NCBI GenBank assembly: GCA_023935145.1
Contig: CM043700.1
Coordinates: 36,325,620 to 36,389,619 of the forward strand
DNA length: 64,000 nt
Direction: 5' to 3'
Source of the DNA: Bretschneidera sinensis
Lineage: Eukaryota; Streptophyta; Magnoliopsida; Brassicales; Akaniaceae
Positions 45,268 to 56,400 of the stretch are shown one piece after another. The position numbers and the translations under genes are program-made. Each line of letters begins with the position of its first letter. Position 1 is the first letter of the stretch. The notes beneath the pieces are model-generated. The model worked only from the letters and a program-made list of their open reading frames with translations. It was not told the origin of the DNA and ran no database searches.

Positions 45268-45650
45268 GCCACGTCAGCCCTAAAAGCCACATCAGCGCCA
45301 CCTCACTGCCACCTCAATGCCACGTCACCCGTTGACATCATCTCTGCTGCCACATCAGTGCCACATCATCCGTTGATATCATAACCGCTGCCGCTCCTAT
45401 TTCAGACACGCTGCTGCCACGTCAGCACCACATCAACGACACATCAGCGCCACGTTGCTCGTTGATCGCCACATCATCAGTTGATAGTGCCACGTCACCC
45501 GTTGACATCATCTCCACTATCGCTCCTGTTTCAGACACACTGCTGCCACGGCAGCACCACATCAACGACACGTCAGCGCCACGTTACTCATTGATCGCCA
45601 CATCATCAGTTGACTGCCATATCATCAGTTGACCGCTACATCACCGGTTT
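45268..45650. repeat. GCCACGTCA-rich minisatellite replacing the gag core
   Basis: A degenerate 9-base unit GCCAC(G/A)TCA recurs many times, at least four times exactly as GCCACGTCA, mixed with CACCCGTTGA and CATCATC blocks. A higher-order unit of about 123 bases is present twice ('cgctcct.tttcagacac' near 45391 and 45514). No open frame runs through all of it. The reverse complement TGACGTGGC is the classical hybrid C/G-box bound by plant bZIP factors. Confidence 0.85.
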
Positions 45651-45724
45651 CTTAGAGGTTCACCTTCCTCTTTGCTCCTATGACTGAATCGGACTTACCC
45701 CACCAACAGAGCACACACCAGAAG

Positions 45725-48700
45725 CCCTTATATTGCAAGTATTGTCATTCATAAGGGCACGAATTGCTCAAATGTCCTTCTCGCCTATGTAAAATCTGCA
45801 GAGAATCGGGTCACTATCTTGCAGATTGCTCTAAACTTCCTTCTGGAAATCAGTCAAATGGGAACCAATATCGCTCTCGAGGCTCATACAATCGGTCATA
45901 TTCTAAGCCAAAGAATATTGCTGTTGTAACCACTGATGCTACACCAACTTCATCCAACTCTCCACCTGATTGGAGTGGTTTCTGCATCGTTCTTACCGAG
46001 GCTCTAAATAAAATCGGTAACAATATAGCCATGTCAACTACACTAGATACATCCCGATGGTATTTCGATTCTGCTTGTTGCAATCACATAACTTCTGATG
46101 CCTCTATTTTTTCCTCTAAAACCCGTGATGAGCATGCACCTACTATTCACACTATCAACGGATCAAATATGCTGGTCAGCCATACTGAACATATTGATAG
46201 TTCTCATTTGTCTATCCCTGACACATATTTGGTTCCTAATCTTACGCTTAACCTTATATTTGTTGGACAACTATGTGATCTTGGACTTGATGTGCATTTT
46301 TCTTCTACTAGTTGTCGTGTGCAGGACCCTCAGACAGAAAAACTCCTTGGAACCGGTCGTAAAGTTGGACGCCTCTTTGAGCTCACTCATCTCCAAGTCT
46401 CATCCTCACCATCACCAAATCAATTAGCCGCATCCATCCCAGAACTCTCACCTATGCAATTGTGGCACTCTCGGTTAGGTCACACTTCATCTAGCCCTCT
46501 ACGTTCTCTTATTTCTAGTGGTCAGTTAGGTTCACTTCAGCATGAGTCTTTTCATTGTATTCATTGTCAACTTGCAAAACAATCAGCTTTACCTTTTAAT
46601 GAGAATCAGTCCATTTCCCTTGCACATTTTGATTTAGTACATTCTGACGTTTGGGGGCCTTCTCCTCATGCATCAATAGGTGGTGCTCGTTATTTTGTTA
46701 TATTTGTGGATGACTATTCTCGTTATACTTGGTTGTTTCTTATGAAAAGCATATCTGAACTCTTTCAAATATATTCTGATTTTTCTTTTATGGTTTAAAC
46801 TCAATTCTCTCGGAAATTTTTCGTTCAGATAATGCAATGGAATATAAAGACCGTGCTTTTCTAAACCTACTTCACAAAAATGGCACGCTCCCCCACCACT
46901 CGTGCCCTGGAACCTCCCAACAAAATGGACAAGCTGAACGCAAACATCGATATATTCTTGACACCGTTCGTGCTCTACTCATTTCGTCATCATGTCCTGA
47001 ACGTTTCTGGAGTGATGCTGCCTTCACCGCTGTATACACAATCAATCGTGTCCCTTCCACTACAATCCAAAATCAGTCTCCATTCGAGCGCCTTTTCGGT
47101 AAACCTCCTGATTACTCTAACCTCAGAGTCTTTGGTTGCGCCTGTTTTGTTCTTCTCAAACCACATGAACACAACAAATTACAACCAATGGCTCATCTGT
47201 GTTGTTTCATTGGATATGGTATTGAACATAAGGGGTATCGATGCTGGGATCCTATTTCTAAAACTTTTCGTATCTCTCGTCATCTTATTTTTTGGGAACA
47301 TCAAATGTTCCTTTCCTTACGGTCATTTGACATATCAACCATCACTAACTCCAGATTCTTTACTGATCCATCTATTAATTTATTTCCTAAGAATCCAGTT
47401 TCAGGTACTGTTGAGTCCACCTCCAAATCACCAGCTGATATCACCCCTTTCGTTCCAGAACCACCAGCTGATCCTACCTCTCCAGACCCAGCTCCAGCTC
47501 CAAAACCATCAACTGACCTCACCTCTCTGACTCAATCGGTCATGCTCGAGCATATTTCTATGTCTGATGAGTCTACACCGACTCCCTCTAAGAGCCATCC
47601 TCCAGATCACCCCCGCAGATCTACCAGGGTAACTCACCCCCCATTCTCATCTTGCTGATTACCATTGTGATTATCATTGTTTTTCCACTATACTTCATCT
47701 GCTTGAGCTTCAATCCTATAAGAAGGCTAGTACTAATCCTCTTTGGTAGAAAGCAATGGATGAAGAACTTCAAGCCCTAGCTAAAACTCATACATGGGAT
47801 ATTGTTGATCTACCCCCTGGAAAAACTCCTATTGGGTGCAAATGGGTGTTTAAGATCAAGACATTTTCTGATGGCTCTATTGAACGATATAAAGCCCGAC
47901 TTATTGCCAAGAGATTTGCTCAGGAATATGGTATTGACTATGAAGAGACATTTGCTCCAGTGGCGAGGCTCACATCTGTCCGTACACTCATTGTTGTCGC
48001 CGCCATTCGAAGATGGACTCTATTTCAAATGGATGCCAAAAATGCATTTCTGAATGGGGAACTTCTTGAGAAAGTCTATATTTATACACCTCCCAGCTTG
48101 GATGCCACTCGAAACAAAGTTTGTCGCCTTCGTCGTGCCTTATATGGTTTAAAACAAGCTCCACGTGCCTGGTTTGCCAAATTCAGCACTACCATTCATC
48201 AGTTTGGGTTCACACTGAGTGCTCATGATTCGTCTCTGTTTATCCGCCATACTACCAACGGCGTTATCCTTCTTTTACTGTACGTGGATGATATGGTTAT
48301 TACTGGAGATGATCCGCATGGTATTTCTGAACTCAAAAAGTTTCTCAATGGCCAATTCGAGATGAAAGATCTTGGCGTGCTCACCTATTTTCTTGGCCTC
48401 GAAGTCTCATTTAGTTTTGATGGATTTTTTCTCTCTCAGGCCAAATATGCCTCGGATCTCCTTTCCAAGGCTGGAATCACTGACTCAATCACTGTCACTA
48501 CTCCTCTCGAGCCAAATGTCAGACTTACCCCACTCGATGGTTCACCTCTTCAGGATGCCACTCTATATCGCCAACTGGTTGAAAGTCTTGTATATCTTAC
48601 TGTCACTCGCCCTGACATTTCCTATACCATTCATCAGGTCAGTCGGTTCTTGTCCGCTCCTCGAACCACCCATTACTCGGCTGTTCTTTGCATTCTTCGG

Positions 48701-49215
48701 TATATCAAGGGTACTTTATTTCATGGGCTTCATTTTTCAGCATAGTCTGCCCTTGTTTTACAAGCCTATTCTGATGCCGATTGGGCCGGAGACCCCACCG
48801 ACAGACGTTCAACCACTGGTTACTATTTCTTTTTGGGCAATTCTCTCATTTCCTAGCGTAGTAAGAAACAAACTGTGGTTGCTCGCTCCAGTACTGAAGC
48901 TGAATATCGTGCCATGGCTTATACAACTCAAGAACTTCTCTGGCTTCGATGGTTACTCGCTGACATGGGTATCTCTTCTCTTGCTGCCACTATCCTACAC
49001 TGTGACAACAAGAGTGCTATTCAGATCGCTCACAATGATGTCTTCCACGAACGTACAAAACACATCGAGAATGATATCCACTTCATCCGTGATCACATTC
49101 TCCAGAATACGGTTCGTCTACGTCAGTTCAGCCGATCAGACAGCTGACATTTTCACTAAGGCTCATCCACCCGGACGCTTTCACTCTCTGGTTTCCAAAA
49201 TCATGTTCACCTCCC
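45725..49215 (+). pseudogene. Copia pol with zinc knuckle, frameshifted
   Basis: A zinc knuckle (CKICRESGHYLADC, 45785) is followed by protease with the variant site WYFDSACCNH (about 46058), the GAG-pre-integrase finger (LWHSRLGHTS, CIHCQLAKQ), integrase (FVDDYSRYTW, FRSDNAMEY, SQQNGQAERKHR), reverse transcriptase (FQMDAKNAFLNGEL, LYVDDMVITG) and RNase H ([23 protein letters not shown]). Frame changes occur near 46800, 47655 and 49130; in-frame stops near 46796, 48743 and 48855. The gag capsid-like domain is missing upstream. Confidence 0.9.
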
Positions 49216-49230
49216 ACTTACCGCCTTCAG

Positions 49231-49242
49231 TTTGAGGGGGGA
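49231..49242 (+). other. Polypurine tract
   Basis: TTTGAGGGGGGA directly before the 3' LTR. Confidence 0.88.
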
Positions 49243-49405
49243 TGTTAATGTATTATAGTTAATGTATTATATCCCACATTGGTTATGTATAGCTTTGCCT
49301 CTCCTATTGGCTTGTATAAATATGATAGCTCCCTTGTAAGTAAATTACACCATTTAATACAATTATTCTCTTTGTATTGTCTCACTTCCTCTCTTAAATT
49401 CAACA
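49243..49405 (+). repeat. 3' LTR of the 44.9-kb copia element
   Basis: 163 bases with the same ends as the 5' LTR. Five substitutions separate the two LTRs by eye (about 3%). Confidence 0.94.
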
Positions 49406-49410
49406 ACATA

Positions 49411-50236
49411 GATGGGCCGTGGGGAGGACCGAGAAGATCGTAGCTATGGTGGTGTAGAGGGTCATTGCCATGTGGACGGTGTGATCAGAGCAGAAGATGG
49501 GATTGGGGTTGGGGTTTTCGTCTCCGTCGCCTGTGGGCTATAATGCTGTATGAGGAGTTGTAAAACTGTGGTGCTTCTTAAATAATTGACTTGTTAATGT
49601 ATAGTTTGTATTGTTGTGGCATTTGGGGTTTAGATTCAGTGTTTTTTCGAATAATTAAGTTGAATATATCGGTGTGATGTTATTTATTTATTTGTGTTTT
49701 TTTTTATTAGAGTTTAGATTCAGTATTTTGCCAAGCTTCCTCAGTTCGTGAAAAGTCGCCAATGAGTTTGCTACAGTAAGGGTCTGTCTTAACTTTGGGG
49801 CAGATTGAAATACTTATTAACGGTAAAAAAAAATGTAATTTAGTTACTTTATAAATATAAAAATTCAAATTCTGATAAAAAAATTTAAATGAAATTCATG
49901 ACTTTTTAATCATCCAAACAAAGATTTCTAAAGCATTTCAAATCTTTAATCTTTATATTTTATTTAAATGCATGGATTTTAAATTTATAAATTTTAAATA
50001 CATGAAATTAAAATTTACACTTCAAATACAAATTTGTGTTTTCAAACGAAATTTAATACTTTCCTTTACAATTTATATGTTTTTAATATAATTCTTTTGG
50101 TTTCATTTTTTCGTAGTGGTTTTTCAATTTTCTTTTTTTAAATATTGCATTGAAAATATAAAAAATTAATAAATTTTGTTTTTAAAATTATGTTAAGAAT
50201 ATATAAATTAATAAAAAAATAATTAAAAAATTAAGA
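49411..50236. other. Intergenic; right flank of the copia insertion
   Basis: The first 130 bases are GC-rich for this window ('gatgggccgtggggaggacc...'), like a gene scrap, but no protein was recognised. The rest is AT-rich and leads to a TATA box at 50237. Confidence 0.45.
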
Positions 50237-50245
50237 TATAAAAGG
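50237..50245 (+). promoter_or_regulatory. Possible TATA box of the thylakoid-lumen protein gene
   Basis: TATAAAAGG lies 235 bases before the preferred start codon at 50472. The distance is acceptable for a plant leader, but other AT-rich boxes are nearby. Confidence 0.35.
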
Positions 50246-50471
50246 AGAAACATTTTCCACCTCCTTTAAATTTCCTAATCATTTGTATGTACTTTTTTTT
50301 ATAAAAAAAATTAAAATTTGAAAGAGTAAATTTGGAATTTGATCCACTTGCCTTTTAGCGTGGTAAAAGAGTAAAAAAACCAAAAGGTAGATGGAGAAAC
50401 AAACGGATAAGAGTTTAGAATCTCCCTTAAGGCAAACCTGCCGTGAGAGAAGGGTCTCATGTTCTGTCAGA

Positions 50472-53400
50472 ATGGCCACATTGAACACCGCGGCGCACGT
50501 TAGCACCAGTGCATTCGTTACTTCAACCTTCCCTCACTATCCCTTCTCGAACTTAACCCAAATAGCGAACAATCCCTCGCGAGCCAGGTGTGCATTGTCA
50601 CCCTCGAAATGGCGGGAGAGCAGGCGATTGGTCTTCGTCACTCTCCTCCTCTCTCACCTGCTGTATGCCCCCAACTGTACACCTATTTTCCTTCATTGGT
50701 GTTAGATTATGTATAGCATAGTTATTGCTTAGTTAGTTTAATCCCACATTGGTTGTGTATATCTTTGGCTCTCTTATTGGCTCCTATAAATAGGATAGCT
50801 CACTTGTAAGTAAATCACACCATTCAATACAATTCTCTTCTTTGTATTGTCTCACTTCTTCTCTTAAACCTTTAACATGGTATCAGAGCCTTTGTGGTTC
50901 TCGGTATATTAAGAGTTGAGTATGCTCTGTGATTACCACTATTAGTGGATCTTTCACATCAGAAAAACTTCTTGAAAGTTGTCGGTATATTAAGAGTTAA
51001 GTATGATCTGTGATTGCCACTATTAGTGGATCCTTCACATCAGAAAAACGTCTTGTATATCCTTTTCATATCTGTTGGGTCACCACTATAGTCGGAGTCT
51101 CATTCTCCATCGACATCATCTCAGCCGCTGTTCCATCGACGTCACTATTCAACCGTTGACCGTTGACCGACGACCAGATTTGACCAGATGGCAGAAAAAA
51201 GATATTTTTCGTCATGTTCAATCTGTATTGGATGGTACAAACTATATTGTTTGGTCTCAATCTATGCGAAGTTTCTTCAAAAGTCGTAAGCTTTGGTCTT
51301 ACGTGGTTGGTATTGTCGAGAAGCCAGTTAAAGGGGCTATTGAAACTAATGATGCTCTTCTCACTCGTCTCATTGATTGGGAAAATAATCATCATCAAAT
51401 TCTCACACGGTTTCGTAATACTACTATTCCATCTATTTCTACCCTATTTGGTAGCTTTGATGAAGCTAAGGGTGCTTGGGATATGCTTGCTTCTCGTTAT
51501 TTTGTTGTTGATAGTGCTCGAGAATATCAGCTCCTGTTTGAGCTCTTCTGCCTGAAGCAAGAACCGGGGCAGAGTATTAATGATTTTCTTGCTTGCATGC
51601 AATTATTATTGAATCAAATTGATCTCTCTGATCCTATTTGGAAGGATCCTACAGATGCCAAAATGTATGCTGAACGAAGAGATCAACATCGTCTTCACCA
51701 TTTTCTCATGGCATTACGTGATGATTTTGAGCCTATTCGTGTGCAACTTTTACATCGCTCTCCTCTCCCTACTTTGGACAATGCTATCTTTGAACTTGTT
51801 CGTGCAGAAAATAGATCACAGACTATGCACTCTCAACATAGTCCTTCAGTGTTGACTGCTCCATTATCTAGTTATCCATCATTTCAGCTAAAGCATTCTA
51901 ACAGGTTTAGTGCTCATCGACCTTCTCCTAAGCCTCGCGACAACAATTTCTGTTATTTTTGTAAACATCGAGGGCACACTATTGATAAATGTTGGCAAAG
52001 AGGAAGATCCAATGCTTCCACTGCAGCAGTTGCTCATCTTGAGAGCACTCTCTCTACAGTTGTTCCATATCCATCTGTAACTACAGCTTCATCTTCAGTT
52101 GCACTCTCTGACGGGTCATCATGATCTACTGTCACCTTATCTGCAGCTGACTTTGAGGCAATAGTTAATCAGGTCATCCAGTCTCGTTCTGGTAATGCAT
52201 CTTCCTCTGCCCTCTCAGTCCTGCCAGGTAATTCTACCTCTTGGCTTTTTGATTCCGCTTGTTGCAACCATATGACACCTTTCCCAGCTTCATTCACTAC
52301 ATCTGCACCTTCACCTCATTCCTCATTCATTCTCATAGCTGATGGCTCCACTATGACTGTTAAAACTATAGGCACCATCAATAGTCGTTCTCTTTCTATT
52401 CCTGAAGTTTTTCATGTGCCAGAATTATCCTATAATCTTCTTTCCGTTGGGCAAATATGTGAACTTGGATATAGAATTGTCTTTGACTTTTCTGGTGTGA
52501 ATGTGCAGGATCCTCGTACTGGTCAGACCCTTGGGACCAGGCGTAGAATTGGGTGCATGTTCGAACTCTCATCCTTACACCTGCTTAACCTTCCCGCCTC
52601 TAACGTCTCTGTTGCTGCCTCCTTGTCACCACCATCCCTTGCAATTTGGCATTCACGTCTTAGTCATACATCTGCATCTCGGGTACAACTTTTAGCTTCA
52701 AAGGGGTTGTTAGGGTCAGTGTCTAAAAGTTCTTTTGATTTTATTTCGTGTCAACTTGGAAAACAGCCGGCTTTGCTTTTTAATAATAGTGAGTCTCATG
52801 CTACTGCTTCATTTGATTTAATTCATTATGATGTTTGGGGACCTTCTCCTGTTGCTAGTATGAGTGGTTCACGCTATTTTGTAATTTTTGTTGATGATTT
52901 TTCTCGTTACACTTGGGTATTTTTAATGAAATCTCGTTCTGAATTATTGGATATTTATCGTACTTTTGCCAAAATGATTGAAACCCATTTTTCAAAACCC
53001 ATCAAAGCTTTTCGTTCTGATAATGCCTTAGAATATACTCAACATGCTTTTAAAGACATCCTAAAAAATTATGGCACTGTTCCTCACTTGTCATGTCTTG
53101 GCACTTCACAACAAAATGGTCGAGCTGAACGTAAACTTAGGCACAATTTAGACACTGTTCTAGTCCTCCTCATTTCCACATCTGTTCCTACCCCATTTTG
53201 GGGTGAAGCCACTCTAACGGCTATCTACGTGATCAATAGGCTACCTATCCCTATCCTTGATAATTGTACTCCTTACGAGCGGTTGTTTTGCTATGTTCCC
53301 TCATACCACCATCTTCGTGTGTTTGGTTCTGCTTGTTTTGTTTTACTCCAACCTCATGAGCGCACCAAACTTGAGCCTCGTTCTCAAATGTGTTGCTTTC

Positions 53401-56400
53401 TTGGATATTGAATTGAACAAAAAGGCTATCGGTGTTATGATCCTCTGTCTCGTCGTCTTCGCATCTCCCGTTATGTAGTTTTCTAGGAGCATAGACTATT
53501 TCATGAAATTGGTAAATTCAGCATGCAATATTTTCCTCCTTTTACCACACTTATGGAGCCTCCTATTTCTCCTACTCACACTAGTGATGTCTTGCCCGAG
53601 TCTCCCTCACCTCACACTAGTAATGTCTTGCCCGAGTCTCCCTCACCTAATATTCTCTATTCCACTCCACTTGATACTCTCGACGTCGCTTCGCCTGAGC
53701 CCCCAGAGTCTGTTACGTATGAGGATCATGTTCACACTTCCTCTCCAGACCTTCACCGATCCACCAGAGTAAGATCTCTTCCATCCCATCTCCAGAATTT
53801 TCATTGCTTTCATGCTTTAGCTACTTTACATGAGCTCTACTCCTATCGTGAAGCTTCCACTAACCCTTTTTGGCAGACTGCGATGAAAGAGGAACTTGAT
53901 GCTTTACACAAGAATAATACATGGGATTTGGTTGACTTGCCTTCTGGAAAGTCTGTGGTTGGCAGTAAATGGGTTTACAAAATTAAGACTTGTTCAGATG
54001 GTACTGTTGACAGGTACAAGGCTCGATTTATTGCCAGGGGTTTTACTCAGGAGTATGGTGTGGACTATGAGGAGACCTTTGCTCTAGTTGCTCGTCTATC
54101 TTCTGTGCGTGCTTTACTGGCTGTAGCAGCCTCTCGCCATTGGTCACTTTTTCAAATGGATGTTAAAAACGCATTCCTTAATGGTGATCTTAATGAAGAA
54201 GTCTATATGCAACCACCTCCTAGACTATCTAATCCAACAAACAAGGTATGTCGTCTTCGTCGAGCTCTATATGGACTTAAGCAGGCTCCTCGAGCATGGT
54301 TTGCTAAGTTTAGCAACACTTTGTCTAGCCTTGGATATTCCATCAGCTCCTATGATTCAGCCTTGTATGTTCGCCGCACATACCGAGGCGTCATACTTCT
54401 TCTGTTATATGTTGATGACATGATTATCACCAGGGATGATCCCATTGGTATTCAGGAACTTAAACAGTTTCTCAATCAACATTTTGAGATGAAAGATCTT
54501 GGTCCTCTCGGCTATTTTCTTGGTCTTGAGATTTCATCTTCTTCTTATGGTTATTATTTGACACAAGCCAAATATATCTCTGATATGCTTTCTCGGGCAA
54601 ATCTCACAGACAGTAAGGTTGTTGACACACCAACTGAGCTTAATGCTCATCTTACACCCCATGATGGCTAACTTCTTCGTGATTTTACTTTATACCGACA
54701 TTTGGTTGGCAGTCCTGTCTACCTTACTGTTACTCGACCTGATATCTCATATGCTGTCCATCAGGTGAGTCAGTTTTTGGCTGCTCCTCACTCTACTCAT
54801 TTTGCTGCTGTTCTTCGTATCCTTCGTTACCTAAAGGGGACATTGTTTCATGGGCTCTTTTTCTCCTCTCAGTTTTCTCTTCAGTTGTGTGCTTATACCG
54901 ATGCAGATTGGGCAGGTGATCCTACAGATCGTCGTTCTACCACCGGTTATTGTTTCCTACTTGGCACCTCTCTTATCTTTTGGCGTAGTAAGAAACAAAC
55001 TGTTGTTGCTCGATCTAGTACAGAGGCAGAATATCGTGCTTTAGCTGACACTACCTCTGAGCTTCTTTGGTTACGATGGTTGTTACAAGATATGGGTGTA
55101 TCACTTTCTGTTGCCACTCCTGTATACTGTGACAATAGAAGTGCTATTCAAATTGCTCATAATGATGTGTTTCATGAACGGACCAAACATATTGAGATTG
55201 ATTGTCATTTTGTCCGTCATCATCTCCTTCAAGGCTCCCTACAGCTTCATTCTGTCACATCCAAGGATCAGCTCGCAGACATCTTTACCAAGTCAAATCC
55301 TACAGGGCGTTTTCGTGATCTTGTTTTCAAACTCAAGTTGGTTTCTCATATTCCACCTTGAGTTTGAGGGGGGCTGTTAGATTATGTATAGCATAGTTAT
55401 TGCTTAGTTAGTTTAATCCCACATTGGTTGTGTATATCTTTGGCTCTCTTATTGGCTCCTATAAATAGGATAGCTCACTTGTAAGTAAATCACACCATTC
55501 AATACAATTCTCTTCTTTGTATTGTCTCACTTCCTCTCTTAAACCTTTAACAATTGGGTTTTCTTTTTTGGGTTTTCTTTATTTTCTTATTAATTAAAGT
55601 CGTGTTTGGACATAACCGCCATTAGGAAATAGAAGTTCGTTAAAGTGTGTGTCTGTGTCCTAGTTACTCATAAATTTGTGCTTTTGGCAATTAATCGGAT
55701 TTTGTGTGTGTTTGCTTTGCAGATGCTATGGCAGGTAGCTTGTGGGACAAGTATGTGAAAAGGTAATGATAGAATGTCAGGTTTAAATTTGGAAGCTTAT
55801 TTGCTTCACTGAATTTTGCAGTAAATTTGTGGGACTTATTTTTAATTGTCTAAATGTAGACTAATCTCCGGTTCCTTGATAATCGCAGCATTGAAATTTC
55901 ATACTTTTGGCACCATAGTGTTTCTTGTTCAATTTGTTGTTTTTGATTTATTGAGATAAAAACTTGTAGATAAGTACTTTGTTCAATATAATATAACTTC
56001 TAATTTTGATTTTTTTTTGGGTGGAAACTATTTCTTATCTTTGGTTGTCTTATCTTTGTTTGCTTGTAAGAACTAATTCTCTATAATGTATACTCAACAG
56101 GAAAAAGCTTGATCCACTTGAGGTCTATGTACCTGCTGTTATATTGACTCGGTTACAGATTAAGGACTTGGGTAATTTTCTTTATTTTTGCTTCAATATT
56201 TCATTTCTTGATGAAAAGTAGGGAGTTAATGTTCATTAATTCCTTTTTTTAATAATAGTTATGACTAATCATTAAGGTCATCTGTCTCTGAGAACCTAAG
56301 AGCAAATAGATAATTTCCTCAAGTTTAGCAGTTTGGGTTTGGTGAATAGTTGTCTAGCTGCACTTCTCACTTCATGATTGTGTCTTTCTTTACTTTGCCT

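Larger units (their letters stand above)
44869..49405 (+). mobile_element. Short-LTR copia element with missing gag core
   Basis: A complete insertion of 4.5 kb with the target duplication ACATA (44864-44868 and 49406-49410). Both LTRs are 163 bases and differ by five substitutions by eye. Primer site and polypurine tract are present. The pol order is protease, integrase, reverse transcriptase, RNase H. The gag capsid-like domain seen in the related element at 50700 is absent; in its place lies a GCCACGTCA-rich minisatellite. Frameshifts and stops in pol make it non-autonomous. Confidence 0.94.
50700..55552 (+). mobile_element. Young short-LTR copia element in an intron
   Basis: A 4.85-kb insertion with the target duplication ATTGG (50695-50699 and 55553-55557). 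The two 178-base LTRs differ at a single base by eye. Primer site, gag, zinc knuckle, protease, integrase, reverse transcriptase, RNase H and polypurine tract are all present and all in one frame. It lies in the sense direction within intron 1 of the lumen-protein gene. Four in-frame stops interrupt the polyprotein, although no frameshift is seen. Confidence 0.96.

Noticed and set aside
50391..50471. Upstream ATG at 50391 as the start of the lumen-protein gene
   Set aside because: It would put a charged segment before the Ala/Ser/Thr-rich transit peptide; MATLNTAA at 50472 is the usual kind of start.
50661..50670. GTATGC as the exon 1 donor of the lumen-protein gene
   Set aside because: It looks stronger than GTACAC but leaves the wrong phase for exon 2, which begins mid-codon before GCT ATG GCA.
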